Shown: piece by piece, positions 8,976-16,560 of the stretch
Layout: every line of letters begins with the position of its first letter
Numbering within the stretch: position 1 is the first letter of the stretch
Assembly (NCBI GenBank): GCA_900539715.1
Contig: UQDA01000006.1
Coordinates: 1-64,000 of the forward strand
Direction: 5' to 3'
DNA: 64,000 nt
DNA from: an uncultured Lachnospiraceae bacterium
Lineage (GTDB): Bacteria > Bacillota > Clostridia > Lachnospirales > Lachnospiraceae
Notes under the pieces: generated by a model
Told to the model about the DNA's origin: nothing
What the model saw: the letters and a program-made list of their open reading frames with translations, nothing else
Databases searched by the model: none
Made by a program: the position numbers and the translations under genes

Positions 8976-9003
8976 GAAAAAACAGGAGCGTGCCACGCTC
9001 CTG
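8976..9003 (-). terminator. Rho-independent terminator after the complexin-2-like gene
   Basis: CAGGAGCG stem with a 5-nt loop, followed on the minus strand by TTTTTT. It lies about 70 nt after the small gene at 9073-9306 and ends the integrase-RepA transcript. Confidence 0.75.
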
Positions 9004-9072
9004 TCCTTACAAATATAGAGAAAACTTTTGTGCTAATCTCATCGGTGAAATTAGTCTAAACGGAAGCTTATC

Positions 9073-9306
9073 TTACCATCGAAAATCCGGGAACACTCCA
9101 CGCTTATCCAGGTATGCCTGTCGGGCCTGCTCCCGTTCTTCTGCGGTGGGCGCAGTCTTATATTTTGCATACAGTTCATGCCGCACCATCGCATCCAACT
9201 TTTGCTCCAACCCCTGATGAATTTCCTCGGCATAATCATCGTCACAGGCCAGATGGTACTCCACCAAAGCTACAAAAAGGTCATAGGTAATTTGTACACT
9301 TTTCAT
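9073..9306 (-). CDS. Small mobile-element protein (complexin-2-like in Firmicutes annotations)
   Basis: A 77-residue charged helical protein with SVQITYDLFVALVEYHLACD and EQKLDAMVRHELYAKYKTAP, a family often found beside integrases and RepA-like ATPases of Lachnospiraceae elements and labelled complexin-2 in databases without functional support. The ATG at 9306 is chosen because AAGGA is 7 nt upstream; the ATG two codons earlier is too close to it. Last gene of the leftward integrase operon. Confidence 0.65.
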   Translation of the reverse strand: MKSVQITYDLFVALVEYHLACDDDYAEEIHQGLEQKLDAMVRHELYAKYKTAPTAEEREQARQAYLDKRGVFPDFRW

Positions 9307-9330
9307 ATTCATTTCCTTTCCGCGACGGTT

Positions 9331-9394
9331 GCGACGATAGCGACGGTGTTTTTGACGGTATCATTTTCATCGTCGCGACCGTCGCTATCGTCGC
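9331..9394. repeat. 17-bp perfect inverted repeat between repA-like and complexin-like genes
   Basis: GCGACGATAGCGACGGT (9331-9347) pairs with its exact complement at 9378-9394 across 30 nt. The left arm itself holds repeated GCGACGNT units. No T-tract follows, so it may be a binding or replication site or an mRNA processing structure rather than a simple terminator. Confidence 0.6.
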
Positions 9395-9399
9395 GCCCC

Positions 9400-10590
9400 T
9401 TATTCTTCGGTTACTTCACAGGCGGTTGATTCCATCAGCATATAGGTCAATTTCACTTGCCGACCGGAGTGTTTGGCCTTATTTTCATAGCCAACATGAT
9501 ATTCCTCCAGCAGCCTGCCTGCCTTGACATTCAGGTGCTTAGTGAGGGCGTTGGAGGCCATTCCCGTTTGGAGAGCTTCAGCCAGTTCGGATGGAGAGCC
9601 GATCCACTCCTGGCACTCGGCGGAAACCAACTTTGCAACCGCATCCAGCACTGGGTCCGGCGGTTCTTTATACAGCTCGTTTTCCATGCGTTCCAGATTC
9701 CAGATCTGGGTCTGCGGGTCCTTTTTCAAGTAAAGGATCTGATCCGGCTGATCCCGCCCCACCACCTTGATGGTGGCGTCCAACTCCGTGCGTTTTTTCT
9801 TCTGCATCAGCAGCGAACCATCCGCACAGCCCAGCAGCCCGGTGGTGCCGGAAATCGTCTCAAAGGAATCGTCTGCCTGCTGCTTCCGGGTGTGATGGAC
9901 GGCCAGAACACAGATACCGTGCTGATCAGCAAACTGCTTGATTCTGCCGATAATCTCATAGTCGCTGGCATAGTTGTACGCTTCGCCGCCTACCTCACGG
10001 ATTTTCTGCATAGTGTCAATGATGATGAGATTGGTGTCCGGATGCTCCTGCACGAAATTCTTCAGCTGTTCATCCAACCCATTCCCAATCTTTCCGGCGG
10101 CGGTGGCGAAGTGGAGGTTGGGGGTATCGTTCACGCCGTACATCATAAACATCCGGCTCTGGATACGCTGAAAATCATCTTCCAGCGCAAGGTAAAGTAC
10201 CGTCCCCTGATGGACTTTATATCCCCACAAATCCTGCCCAGTGCTGACATGGTAGGCAATCTGAGCCACCAGGAAGGACTTGCCGATTTTGGGTGCGCCG
10301 GCAAGGATATATGCCCCTGCGTAAAGCAGACCTTCCACCACTGGTGGCCTACTCTTATAGGTGGTTTGGAACAGCTCTGTCATCGTGAGTGTATGCAGGT
10401 ATCGGGGGTCTGTCATGCGCTGCATCCTGCGATACATTTCTTCCAGACTGTCCTGGGAGTTTACAATTTCATCGTTGCTTTTTTGCCCGGAAGTGGATAT
10501 ACTATTTTCGTAAGTTTTTGAGATTGACTGCCCATCATCTGCGCCAACAGATGAGCCTTGGGCGGTCATTTTCTTTTTCTCATCGGTCAT
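9400..10590 (-). CDS. RepA-like AAA_25 ATPase of an integrative mobilizable element
   Basis: After a low-complexity N-terminus (about 1-75), a RecA-like AAA_25 domain follows: Walker A GAPKIGKS (about 114-121), Walker B LIIIDTM (about 188-194), and the VLAVHHTRK sensor strand (about 230-238). This matches the RSF1010 RepA-like hexameric helicase family common on plasmids and integrative elements, where it may unwind DNA for replication or mobilisation. The C-terminal 90 residues look like a winged-helix domain. It overlaps the MobC-like gene by 11 nt, so the two are coupled. Confidence 0.8.
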   Translation of the reverse strand: MTDEKKKMTAQGSSVGADDGQSISKTYENSISTSGQKSNDEIVNSQDSLEEMYRRMQRMTDPRYLHTLTMTELFQTTYKSRPPVVEGLLYAGAYILAGAPKIGKSFLVAQIAYHVSTGQDLWGYKVHQGTVLYLALEDDFQRIQSRMFMMYGVNDTPNLHFATAAGKIGNGLDEQLKNFVQEHPDTNLIIIDTMQKIREVGGEAYNYASDYEIIGRIKQFADQHGICVLAVHHTRKQQADDSFETISGTTGLLGCADGSLLMQKKKRTELDATIKVVGRDQPDQILYLKKDPQTQIWNLERMENELYKEPPDPVLDAVAKLVSAECQEWIGSPSELAEALQTGMASNALTKHLNVKAGRLLEEYHVGYENKAKHSGRQVKLTYMLMESTACEVTEE

Positions 10591-10915
10591 AGGCGAATTC
10601 CTCCTGCATCCCGTTCATAATGGTTGTGATCATTCGGATCGTGTCCAGCAGCTCGTCGCTCACGCCCTGTCCGGCCTCGATCCGGCGCAGCTCGTCCAGC
10701 ACAGCAGACAACTGATCCCGCAGGGCTTTGTAAACCTTTGGATTGCCCTGCACCACCACATCTCGCTCCAATAGCCGCCGGATAATGTAATCCTGCTTGG
10801 TCAGGCCGGTGAGTTTCACCAGGGTTTCCAGTTGGAGATCTTCTTCCGCTGACACTCGGAAAGCCACCGTCTTGTTTCTCCAGCGATTATGGTTGTCATA
10901 GTTCTTCTTAGACAT
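10580..10915 (-). CDS. MobC-like relaxosome accessory protein
   Basis: A 111-residue protein with a ribbon-helix-helix-type N-terminus (NKTVAFRVSAEEDLQLETLV then KLTGLTKQDYII) and a helical C-terminus, typical of plasmid mobilisation relaxosome (MobC) proteins that bind near oriT. The start at 10915 has AAGGGAG 10 nt upstream and follows the integrase stop by only a few nt. No relaxase gene is in this element, so mobilisation would need a partner in trans, or the protein regulates excision or replication instead. Confidence 0.65.
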   Translation of the reverse strand: MSKKNYDNHNRWRNKTVAFRVSAEEDLQLETLVKLTGLTKQDYIIRRLLERDVVVQGNPKVYKALRDQLSAVLDELRRIEAGQGVSDELLDTIRMITTIMNGMQEEFAYDR

Positions 10916-10919
10916 CTTC

Positions 10920-12002
10920 TTACACTCCCTTCTCATTTTTCAGTAAATCCAGCTTGTCAGCCATTTCCACCTGTCGGGTGGGGAACAGATGGGCATAGCG
11001 GTAGGTGATGTCGATACTCTCATGCCCCACACGCTCTGCAATAGCCAGGGCAGTAAAGCCCATGTCGATCAACAAACTGATGTGGCTGTGCCTCAAATCG
11101 TGTATGCGAATGCGTTTTACCCCAGTTTGCTTGCAGCCACGGTCCATTTCTCGGTGGAGATAGCTTTTGCTGATGGGGAACATCCGGCTGTCCGGCTCCA
11201 CTCCATAGAGCTGCTTGAGGTAGTCCTGGAGTTCATCACAGAGGAACTGCGGCATCTGGATCACGCGGTTACTCTTGGGTGTTTTAGGCGTAGTGACCAC
11301 ATCCTGCTTATTGAGCCGCTGGTAAGACTTATTGATGGTGACGGTGCGCTTTTCAAAGTCAAAATCTGCCGGGGTTAGGGCCAGCAGCTCTCCCTCACGG
11401 ACACCGCACCAGTACAATACCTCAAAGGCGTAGAAGGACAACGGCTTGTCCATCATAGCCTCAGAAAAGCGGGTGTACTCCTCCCGGGTCCAGAATAGCA
11501 TCTCCTTTCGTTCCTCCGCCCCCATGTTGCCCGCCTGTCGGGCCGGGTTGATATTCAGACCGTAAAATCGGGCAGCATGGTTGAAAATGGCGCTAAGCTG
11601 GTTGTGAACTGTCTTCAGGTAAGTTTTCGACAGAGGTTTGCCATGGCAGTCCCTCAACTCCCGGATTTCATTTTGCCAACGGATAATGTCCTTTGCCGTG
11701 ATCTCCGAGAGTTTTCGATTTGCAAAATAGGGGAGGATCTTTTTCTTGATGATACTCTCCTTGGTAAGCCAGGTATTGAGTTTCAGCTTGGGTTTAATGT
11801 CCTTCTCATAGAGAGCAACGAAGCTCTCAAAGGTCATGTTCACATCAGCCTGTTTTTCCATTAGGAACTCCCGTTCCCATTCCAGCGCTTCTCGCTTGGT
11901 GGCAAAGCCACGCTTGAGCTTCTGCTGGCGTTCGCCCTTCCAATCGGTGTAGCGGAATTGAACATACCAGGTGCCATTGTCCTTATTTTTGAACGCTGCC
12001 AT
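10920..12002 (-). CDS. int: Tyrosine integrase of the guaA element
   Basis: The layout is an arm-type DNA-binding domain (1-50, NGTWYVQFRYTDWKG), a SAM-like core-binding domain (about 60-150) and a catalytic domain. Catalytic residues are visible: R202 (CGVREGEL), a beta-hairpin lysine near 240-243, H301 and R304 (HDLRHSH), H327 (GHESI) and Y336 (YRYAHLF). Length 360 is usual for Tn916/phage-type integrases. It would recombine the 12-bp core at the guaA end and bind the TGCTATCAA arm words. Xis-like and MobC-like genes flank it within 5 nt on each side, giving one compact operon. Confidence 0.93.
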   Translation of the reverse strand: MAAFKNKDNGTWYVQFRYTDWKGERQQKLKRGFATKREALEWEREFLMEKQADVNMTFESFVALYEKDIKPKLKLNTWLTKESIIKKKILPYFANRKLSEITAKDIIRWQNEIRELRDCHGKPLSKTYLKTVHNQLSAIFNHAARFYGLNINPARQAGNMGAEERKEMLFWTREEYTRFSEAMMDKPLSFYAFEVLYWCGVREGELLALTPADFDFEKRTVTINKSYQRLNKQDVVTTPKTPKSNRVIQMPQFLCDELQDYLKQLYGVEPDSRMFPISKSYLHREMDRGCKQTGVKRIRIHDLRHSHISLLIDMGFTALAIAERVGHESIDITYRYAHLFPTRQVEMADKLDLLKNEKGV

Positions 12003-12004
12003 AA

Positions 12005-12208
12005 TTATTTCTCCTTCCTTTCTGTCTCAGATCTTGTACCATAGAATTTCTCGTGAAAAAACTTTCGGTCAATTCGCCCGGCAATGGTGATGCAGCCGGT
12101 TTTAGCCAGTTCCTCATTCATCTGTCGAATGATCCTATAGGCAAAGGGAATGGAGATCCCCAACTCCTCTGCCACTTCGTTGACACGCATAAAAATCTGA
12201 TTTGCCAT
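12005..12208 (-). CDS. xis: Excisionase-like winged-helix/HTH protein
   Basis: A 67-residue basic protein with MRVNEVAEELGISIPFAYRI, an excisionase-type HTH. It lies 2 nt before the integrase, and AAGGAAGGT precedes its start. Such small proteins bend DNA at attachment sites to favour excision, and often also regulate the integrase. Assignment rests on size, HTH and position. Confidence 0.7.
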   Translation of the reverse strand: MANQIFMRVNEVAEELGISIPFAYRIIRQMNEELAKTGCITIAGRIDRKFFHEKFYGTRSETERKEK

Positions 12209-12355
12209 AGTAAATACCTTCCTTTCTTTGTTTTTGGTAATTGCCTGCTAATTTTGTTTTTCATAAAGACCTCCTTACTCTCTACTGCCACTTTTTTCTC
12301 AGTTGTATAACTAAAAAGCTGGCGTAATATTTTTTGTGCTTCGTTATCCAAGCTT

Positions 12356-12439
12356 ATTTGCTTAGTGTTCTTATAATACTATACATATAAGATTAGTTCA
12401 AGTGTTTTGAAAGAAATGTTATTAAATAAATTTGCTTAG
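12356..12439. promoter_or_regulatory. Paired operator candidates ATTTGCTTAG between divergent promoters
   Basis: The 10-bp word occurs at 12356-12365 (at the expected transcription start of the leftward promoter) and at 12430-12439 (just upstream of the rightward -35). This fits a binding site for the divergently transcribed XRE regulator. Confidence 0.5.
12373..12401 (-). promoter_or_regulatory. Leftward promoter of the xis-int operon
   Basis: TTGAAC, 17-bp spacer, TATTAT on the minus strand. The leader to xis is about 150 nt and includes a second strong RBS (AGGAGG) with its own short frame. Confidence 0.6.
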
Positions 12440-12445
12440 ATTATC

Positions 12446-12474
12446 TTGACAAAACTAAATAAATATGCTATGTT
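12446..12474 (+). promoter_or_regulatory. Promoter of the XRE regulator
   Basis: TTGACA, 17-bp spacer, TATGTT; the ATG follows about 30 nt after the expected start of transcription. Confidence 0.7.
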
Positions 12475-12509
12475 TCAAATAAGAACGATCATAGACTGGA
12501 GTTGGTTAC

Positions 12510-12998
12510 ATGGCGATTGGTGAACGAATTCACTTTTTCCGTCTCCTGCGGGGGATGACACAAAAATATCTTGGCATGTCACTGGGCTTCCCGGAGAAGT
12601 CTGCTGATGTGCGCCTTGCACAATATGAAACAGGATCAAGAACCCCAAAGGCAGACCTGACCGCCGCCTTAGCTGAGGTGCTGGATGTCTCGCCCCATGC
12701 GCTCTCTGTCCCGGACATAGACTCCTATGTAGGGCTGATGCACACGCTGTTTACCCTGGAGGATAACTACGGGCTGAAGGTCACGGAGCAGGACGGTGAG
12801 CTTGCCTTGCAGGTGGATTTTCGCAAAAACAAGGACGCCGCCCGGCTGCATGAAATGCTCTGGACCTGGCGGGAACAGTCCGCCAAGTTGGAGGCCGGAG
12901 AGATCTCCCAGGAGGAGTACGACCGCTGGCGCTACCACTACCCGGAGTACGACAGTAGCCAGATCCGCGCCAAGATGCCGCCGGAGAATCTGATCTAA
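12510..12998 (+). CDS. XRE-family transcriptional regulator of the integrative element
   Basis: N-terminal Cro/C1-type HTH (about 5-65, GERIHFFRLLRGMTQKYLGM then RLAQYETGSRTPKADL), followed by a 95-residue acidic, helical C-terminal part without a LexA-type protease motif. Preceded by GGAG and its own promoter, and transcribed away from xis-int. It probably represses the leftward operon through the repeated ATTTGCTTAG words, though no direct evidence is in the sequence. Confidence 0.85.
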   Translation: MAIGERIHFFRLLRGMTQKYLGMSLGFPEKSADVRLAQYETGSRTPKADLTAALAEVLDVSPHALSVPDIDSYVGLMHTLFTLEDNYGLKVTEQDGELALQVDFRKNKDAARLHEMLWTWREQSAKLEAGEISQEEYDRWRYHYPEYDSSQIRAKMPPENLI

Positions 12999-13075
12999 CT
13001 CTCTCACTTGTAGGCCACGGGAAAGGTCATTTGTTGCACAAAATCAGATAATTCAGATAAATGAGAGCAAAATAA

Positions 13076-13115
13076 AAAAGGTCTAACTGATCAGCAAAAA
13101 TCAGTTAGACCTTTT
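13076..13115. terminator. Strong bidirectional terminator
   Basis: Perfect 15-bp stem (AAAAGGTCTAACTGA with its complement) and 10-nt loop, with A-run before and T-run after. It ends the XRE gene and would also stop transcription coming from guaA. Confidence 0.85.
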
Positions 13116-13203
13116 ACTTATGAATAAAAAGATGAGGATTTTCAGGCTACTCGCAAGCCACCCGATTTTTCTTTTCAAACTCAATAAATCAGGATTTGAC
13201 GAG

Positions 13204-13223
13204 TGCTATCAATCTGCTATCAA
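13204..13223. repeat. Arm-type integrase sites: two TGCTATCAA words 11 bp apart
   Basis: Copies at 13204-13212 and 13215-13223, one helical turn apart, about 70 bp inside the right core repeat. A third copy is near the left end (1654-1662). Confidence 0.6.
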
Positions 13224-13291
13224 ATGGGGAATTTGAAAATCAAAAACCCAGTGTTTATGCGGGTTTGCGGGCCCTCATATCCACTTTTTGC

Positions 13292-13303
13292 TTATTCCCA
13301 CTC
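13292..13303. other. Right attachment repeat at the guaA 3' end (TTATTCCCACTC)
   Basis: Covers the last guaA codons and stop on the minus strand, and is identical to 1540-1551. The coding end of guaA is kept intact by the insertion. Confidence 0.8.
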
Positions 13304-14272
13304 AATCGTCCCGCACGGCTTCGGAGTCAGGTCATACAGCACTCTGTTCACGCCCTCAACCTCATGCGTAATTCTCTCTGTGATATGCTCCAGAAGCTCA
13401 AACGGCACGTTCTCCACCGTTGCAGTCATTGCATCCACCGTATTTACCGCACGCAGGATTACCGGATATGCATAAGTACGAGTTCCGTTTTTCACGCCGA
13501 CCGAACGGAAATCCGGTACAGCGGTAAAATACTGCCACACCTTGCCGTCCAGGCCGTTCTTCGCAAATTCCTCTCTCAGAATGGCATCGGACTCACGAAC
13601 GATTTCAAGGCGTTCGCGTGTGATAGCACCCAGACAGCGTACTCCCAGACCCGGACCCGGGAACGGCTGACGATAAACCATGCCATCCGGCAGGCCAAGT
13701 GCCTTACCTACTACACGTACTTCATCCTTATATAAAAACTTCAGGGGCTCAACCAGCTCAAACTGCAGATCCTCCGGAAGCCCGCCCACGTTATGGTGCG
13801 CTTTTACGCCGTCACTCTCAATGATATCGGGGTAAATCGTGCCCTGCGCCAGGAATTCAATTCCCTCCTGCTTGCGCGCTTCCTCCTCGAATACGCGGAT
13901 AAATTCCGCACCGATTATCTTACGCTTCTTTTCAGGCTCCTCAACGCCTGCCAGCTTATCCAGAAAACGGTCGATGGCGTCCACATATATCAGGTTCGCA
14001 TCCATCTCATCGCGGAATACCTTCACAACCTCTTCCGGCTCGCCCTTGCGCAGAAGCCCGTGGTTTACATGTACACAAACAAGCTGTCTGCCGATAGCCT
14101 TGATTAAAAGCGCGGCAACGACAGAAGAATCCACACCGCCGGACAGCGCCAGCAGTACCTTCTTTTCACCAACCTGACTGCGGATTTCTTCTACCTGTTC
14201 CTCAATGAACGCATCTGCGAGAGCCGTGGTCGTGATACGTTCCATGCTCTCCGGTCTTTTGTTATTTTCCAT
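13292..14272 (-). CDS. guaA: GMP synthase ATP-pyrophosphatase subunit (no glutaminase domain)
   Basis: The 326-residue protein has the ATP-PPase PP-loop SGGVDS (44-49), the XMP-binding block VYRQPFPGPGLGVRCLG and the dimerisation C-terminus ending PKPCGTIEWE. It lacks the 190-residue class I glutamine amidotransferase domain found in most bacterial GuaA (about 510-525 residues). It therefore resembles the archaeal split enzyme: ATP activates XMP, and ammonia comes from a separate subunit or directly. No amidotransferase gene is adjacent. A good RBS (AAAGGAG) and a promoter precede it, so the short form looks genuine and not broken. Confidence 0.9.
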   Translation of the reverse strand: MENNKRPESMERITTTALADAFIEEQVEEIRSQVGEKKVLLALSGGVDSSVVAALLIKAIGRQLVCVHVNHGLLRKGEPEEVVKVFRDEMDANLIYVDAIDRFLDKLAGVEEPEKKRKIIGAEFIRVFEEEARKQEGIEFLAQGTIYPDIIESDGVKAHHNVGGLPEDLQFELVEPLKFLYKDEVRVVGKALGLPDGMVYRQPFPGPGLGVRCLGAITRERLEIVRESDAILREEFAKNGLDGKVWQYFTAVPDFRSVGVKNGTRTYAYPVILRAVNTVDAMTATVENVPFELLEHITERITHEVEGVNRVLYDLTPKPCGTIEWE

Positions 14273-14345
14273 TTTTTTCTCCTTTTGCCGCTGTGCGGCG
14301 CAAACTCAGCGCACGAAATACCTTTATCGGTATTTCCCTAACCAC

Positions 14346-14374
14346 ACTCTAGCACACTCGCGCTCATTTGACAA
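14346..14374 (-). promoter_or_regulatory. guaA: Promoter of guaA
   Basis: TTGTCA, 17-bp spacer, TAGAGT on the minus strand. The leader of about 70 nt contains two small hairpins (GAAATACC with GGTATTTC at 14315-14336, and a GC-rich one near 14287-14299). No purine riboswitch signature was recognised. Confidence 0.6.
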
Positions 14375-14383
14375 TTCCCTTCC

Positions 14384-14638
14384 TTATATAACGTTCTTTT
14401 TCTCCCATTCCGTTACTGCAGGATCCCGCATTTTCTGAATGCGTCTCCACTCTTTCGTCCCCTTTATCTTTTCTGTCTCGCTGCGGTTCCGGTATAAAAA
14501 GCGTGTCAGCTGATAGCAGTCTATCCATATCTCATTATCCGATTCTTTCTGGGATTCATCAAAAATAAGCTCCAGTCCCCAGTGCAGATGCGGCGTATCT
14601 ATATTATTCACATTTTCCTTTGCACTGTAGCCCGTATG
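14384..14638 (-). pseudogene. M23 peptidase, C-terminal half cut off by the conjugative element
   Basis: The frame carries the catalytic HLHWG motif of LytM/M23 zinc peptidases within NIDTPHLHWGLELIFDES, then about 60 more residues to a normal stop. Its upstream codons (His-Thr-Gly-Tyr-Ser) are exactly where the N-terminal fragment at 42615-43472 leaves off. Joining the two at the shared 15-bp sequence restores one uninterrupted frame of about 371 residues. As it stands, this half has no start of its own and no membrane anchor. Confidence 0.85.
14624..14638. other. attL of the 28-kb conjugative element (ACTGTAGCCCGTATG)
   Basis: 15-bp direct repeat shared with 42615-42629. It lies inside the M23 peptidase frame, 41 bp from the serine recombinase stop codon, so recombinase and end are adjacent as expected. 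Confidence 0.85.
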
Positions 14639-14679
14639 GATCAGCTTTAATTTACACAACTTTGGGATTTTTTCAGAAG

Positions 14680-16242
14680 TTAGAAATTCCAGTAGATATA
14701 TATCGGTGGTTCTCCACCTTTTGTGCGTTTTCCTATTTCGATATGATCTATTAGCATAGTTATTATACCACGATTCAGCCTGTCTATGCTACTATATTTT
14801 TTCAAAATTTCATCTTTTGTTTCCTTGCTTTTTTCAAGTGCCTCCGCCGCCTCCAGTTTCTGCTCAAGATGCTCCAGCCTCTCCTTCAAAAGCTCTTCCT
14901 GCTTTTTTAATTCATCAAGCAAAGCGCTGCATCCTTCATCTGAAATGTTTCCCCTCGCTTTATCCAGATAAATATCTGTCTTTGCCTTTATAAGGATCTG
15001 CCCTTCCTCCTGCAGCTCTCTGTATTGTTCTTTTAATCGTTCAAACCCCCCAGATACTTTTCTTTCAATAAGCCCTTTTCCTGCCGCTTCCTCATCATAT
15101 AGTTCAGCAACAATGGCTTTCAGTTCCCTCAGCACAGCAGCCTTTAGATCATCCTCGCTGATACAAAATCCTGCGCAGGCATTCTTATGCTGCCGTCTTG
15201 TCGGGCACATCAGATAGCGCTTATCATGATTCTTGTTCGTTGCTGCTTTATACCCGCAAAAACGGCATCTTACAAATCCCGCAAACAGGCTTAATGTTCC
15301 TGTTTTCCCCTGTTTGCTTCTTTCCTTTCTCAGCTTTCTTGCCAGCAGCCATGTATCCTGATCTATAACCGCTTCATGGGTCTGCTTAACGATAATCCAC
15401 TCTTCTTCCGGAACCGGGACGGTTTTCTGTACCTTGTATGACATGATCGTATGCTTTCCCTGCACCAGATTCCCTATGTAATTTTCATTGTCCAGAATAT
15501 AATTGATCGTCGGACATTTCCACAGCTCCGGATGGCTTCCGCTTCGCCCGTTTGCTTTGATCCCGTTTGCCCTTTTATATGCTGACGGGCTTAAAATCCC
15601 TTCTTTATTTAAAATCGTGCAGATTTCCTGTTTTCCGATCCCGGAAATATACATTTGAAAAATACGCCTGACCACATCTGCAGCCTCCGGATCAACAATC
15701 AGATGATGCCGGTCTTTCGGATCTATTTTATATCCGTACAGCGCCCGCCCTCCGATATGCTTGCCGTCTTTTCTCATACGGGTCAGACCAGCCCTGACAT
15801 TATCGGACAAATCCTCTATGTACCACTCATTGACAAGCGCATTGATCTGACGTGATTTCTTATTTCCCCGGTTGCTTGTATCAGCGCTGTCCGTTACCCC
15901 TATAAAACGGATTCCCCACAACGGGAACAAACGGTGCAGATATTTTTCTACAGCTTCTGCATCCCTTGTAAAACGAGCCTGCGTTTTACACAGGACGATC
16001 TGGAACCTCCCCTCCTTTGCATCCTGAAGAAGCCTTTGATACTCGGGGCGGTTCGCCTTAATCCCGCTATAATCATCATCCGAATAAATATCATAGATCT
16101 CCCAGTCCCGCTCTCCTGCATATTCGATCAGCATGGATTTTTGGTTAATGATGCTGTTGCTGTCATCGCCCTCCGATTCCTTATCCCTGTCCTCGTCGGA
16201 TAAACGGCAGTATATCGCCGCCTTAACTTTTTCTTTTTCCAT
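14680..16242 (-). CDS. Large serine recombinase (integrase of the conjugative element)
   Basis: The N-terminal resolvase domain has the catalytic serine at residue 15 (AAIYCRLSDEDRD). A recombinase domain follows (about 170-290), then a zinc-ribbon-like domain with CRFCGYKA and a distal pair in CPTRRQHKNAC, and a long coiled coil (about 390-480, KEQYRELQEEGQILIKAKTD) that controls excision versus integration in this family. Length 520 is normal. The start at 16242 has AAGGAG 8 nt upstream; an earlier TTG/ATG frame adds 13 residues without a better RBS. Such enzymes typically need a separate directionality factor for excision; none is obvious here. Confidence 0.93.
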   Translation of the reverse strand: MEKEKVKAAIYCRLSDEDRDKESEGDDSNSIINQKSMLIEYAGERDWEIYDIYSDDDYSGIKANRPEYQRLLQDAKEGRFQIVLCKTQARFTRDAEAVEKYLHRLFPLWGIRFIGVTDSADTSNRGNKKSRQINALVNEWYIEDLSDNVRAGLTRMRKDGKHIGGRALYGYKIDPKDRHHLIVDPEAADVVRRIFQMYISGIGKQEICTILNKEGILSPSAYKRANGIKANGRSGSHPELWKCPTINYILDNENYIGNLVQGKHTIMSYKVQKTVPVPEEEWIIVKQTHEAVIDQDTWLLARKLRKERSKQGKTGTLSLFAGFVRCRFCGYKAATNKNHDKRYLMCPTRRQHKNACAGFCISEDDLKAAVLRELKAIVAELYDEEAAGKGLIERKVSGGFERLKEQYRELQEEGQILIKAKTDIYLDKARGNISDEGCSALLDELKKQEELLKERLEHLEQKLEAAEALEKSKETKDEILKKYSSIDRLNRGIITMLIDHIEIGKRTKGGEPPIYIYWNF

Positions 16243-16283
16243 GATCTCTCCTTTAAATTTAGAAGAAACCATATTTTGCACGG

Positions 16284-16460
16284 CTATATTGTATCATTCT
16301 TTTTTTCTTTTTCCCATACATCATTTTTTTGTTCCCCCTGATCCATATTGATAAATGCTGCATATTTTTCATTGAATACTCTTTTTCTTTCTTCTTTGGT
16401 ATCCGCCAGAAAAACATTGTAAACGTTAATCTCGTCCATCGTTTTATCCTTTTTCATCAT
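16284..16460 (-). CDS. Small hypothetical protein (58 aa)
   Basis: A short acidic-basic frame beginning MMKKDKTMDEINVYNVFLA and continuing with ADTKEERKRVFNEKYAAFI, lying between the surface coiled-coil gene and the serine recombinase on the same strand. The RBS is weak for the first ATG; AAAGGAT precedes a third in-frame ATG at 16439. By position it could be a recombinase directionality factor or regulator, but no family is recognised. Confidence 0.4.
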   Translation of the reverse strand: MMKKDKTMDEINVYNVFLADTKEERKRVFNEKYAAFINMDQGEQKNDVWEKEKKNDTI

Positions 16461-16560
16461 ATATATGGGGCTTCCGTCTTAAACATGCCTGAGCAGGAAA
16501 GCAGGAGCCTTTTTTCCGGGGGCATCTGCTTTGGTGCAGATGTCCCCTTGCTTAAGTTCT

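Noticed and set aside
9457..10521. 354-residue reading frame on the plus strand
   Set aside because: It is the antisense of the RepA-like gene, has no RBS or family-like composition, and its amino-acid pattern mirrors the opposite strand.
16518..16547. Terminator of the surface protein gene
   Set aside because: Stem GGGGGCATCTGC with an imperfect complement is present but lacks a T-run on the minus strand; not called.
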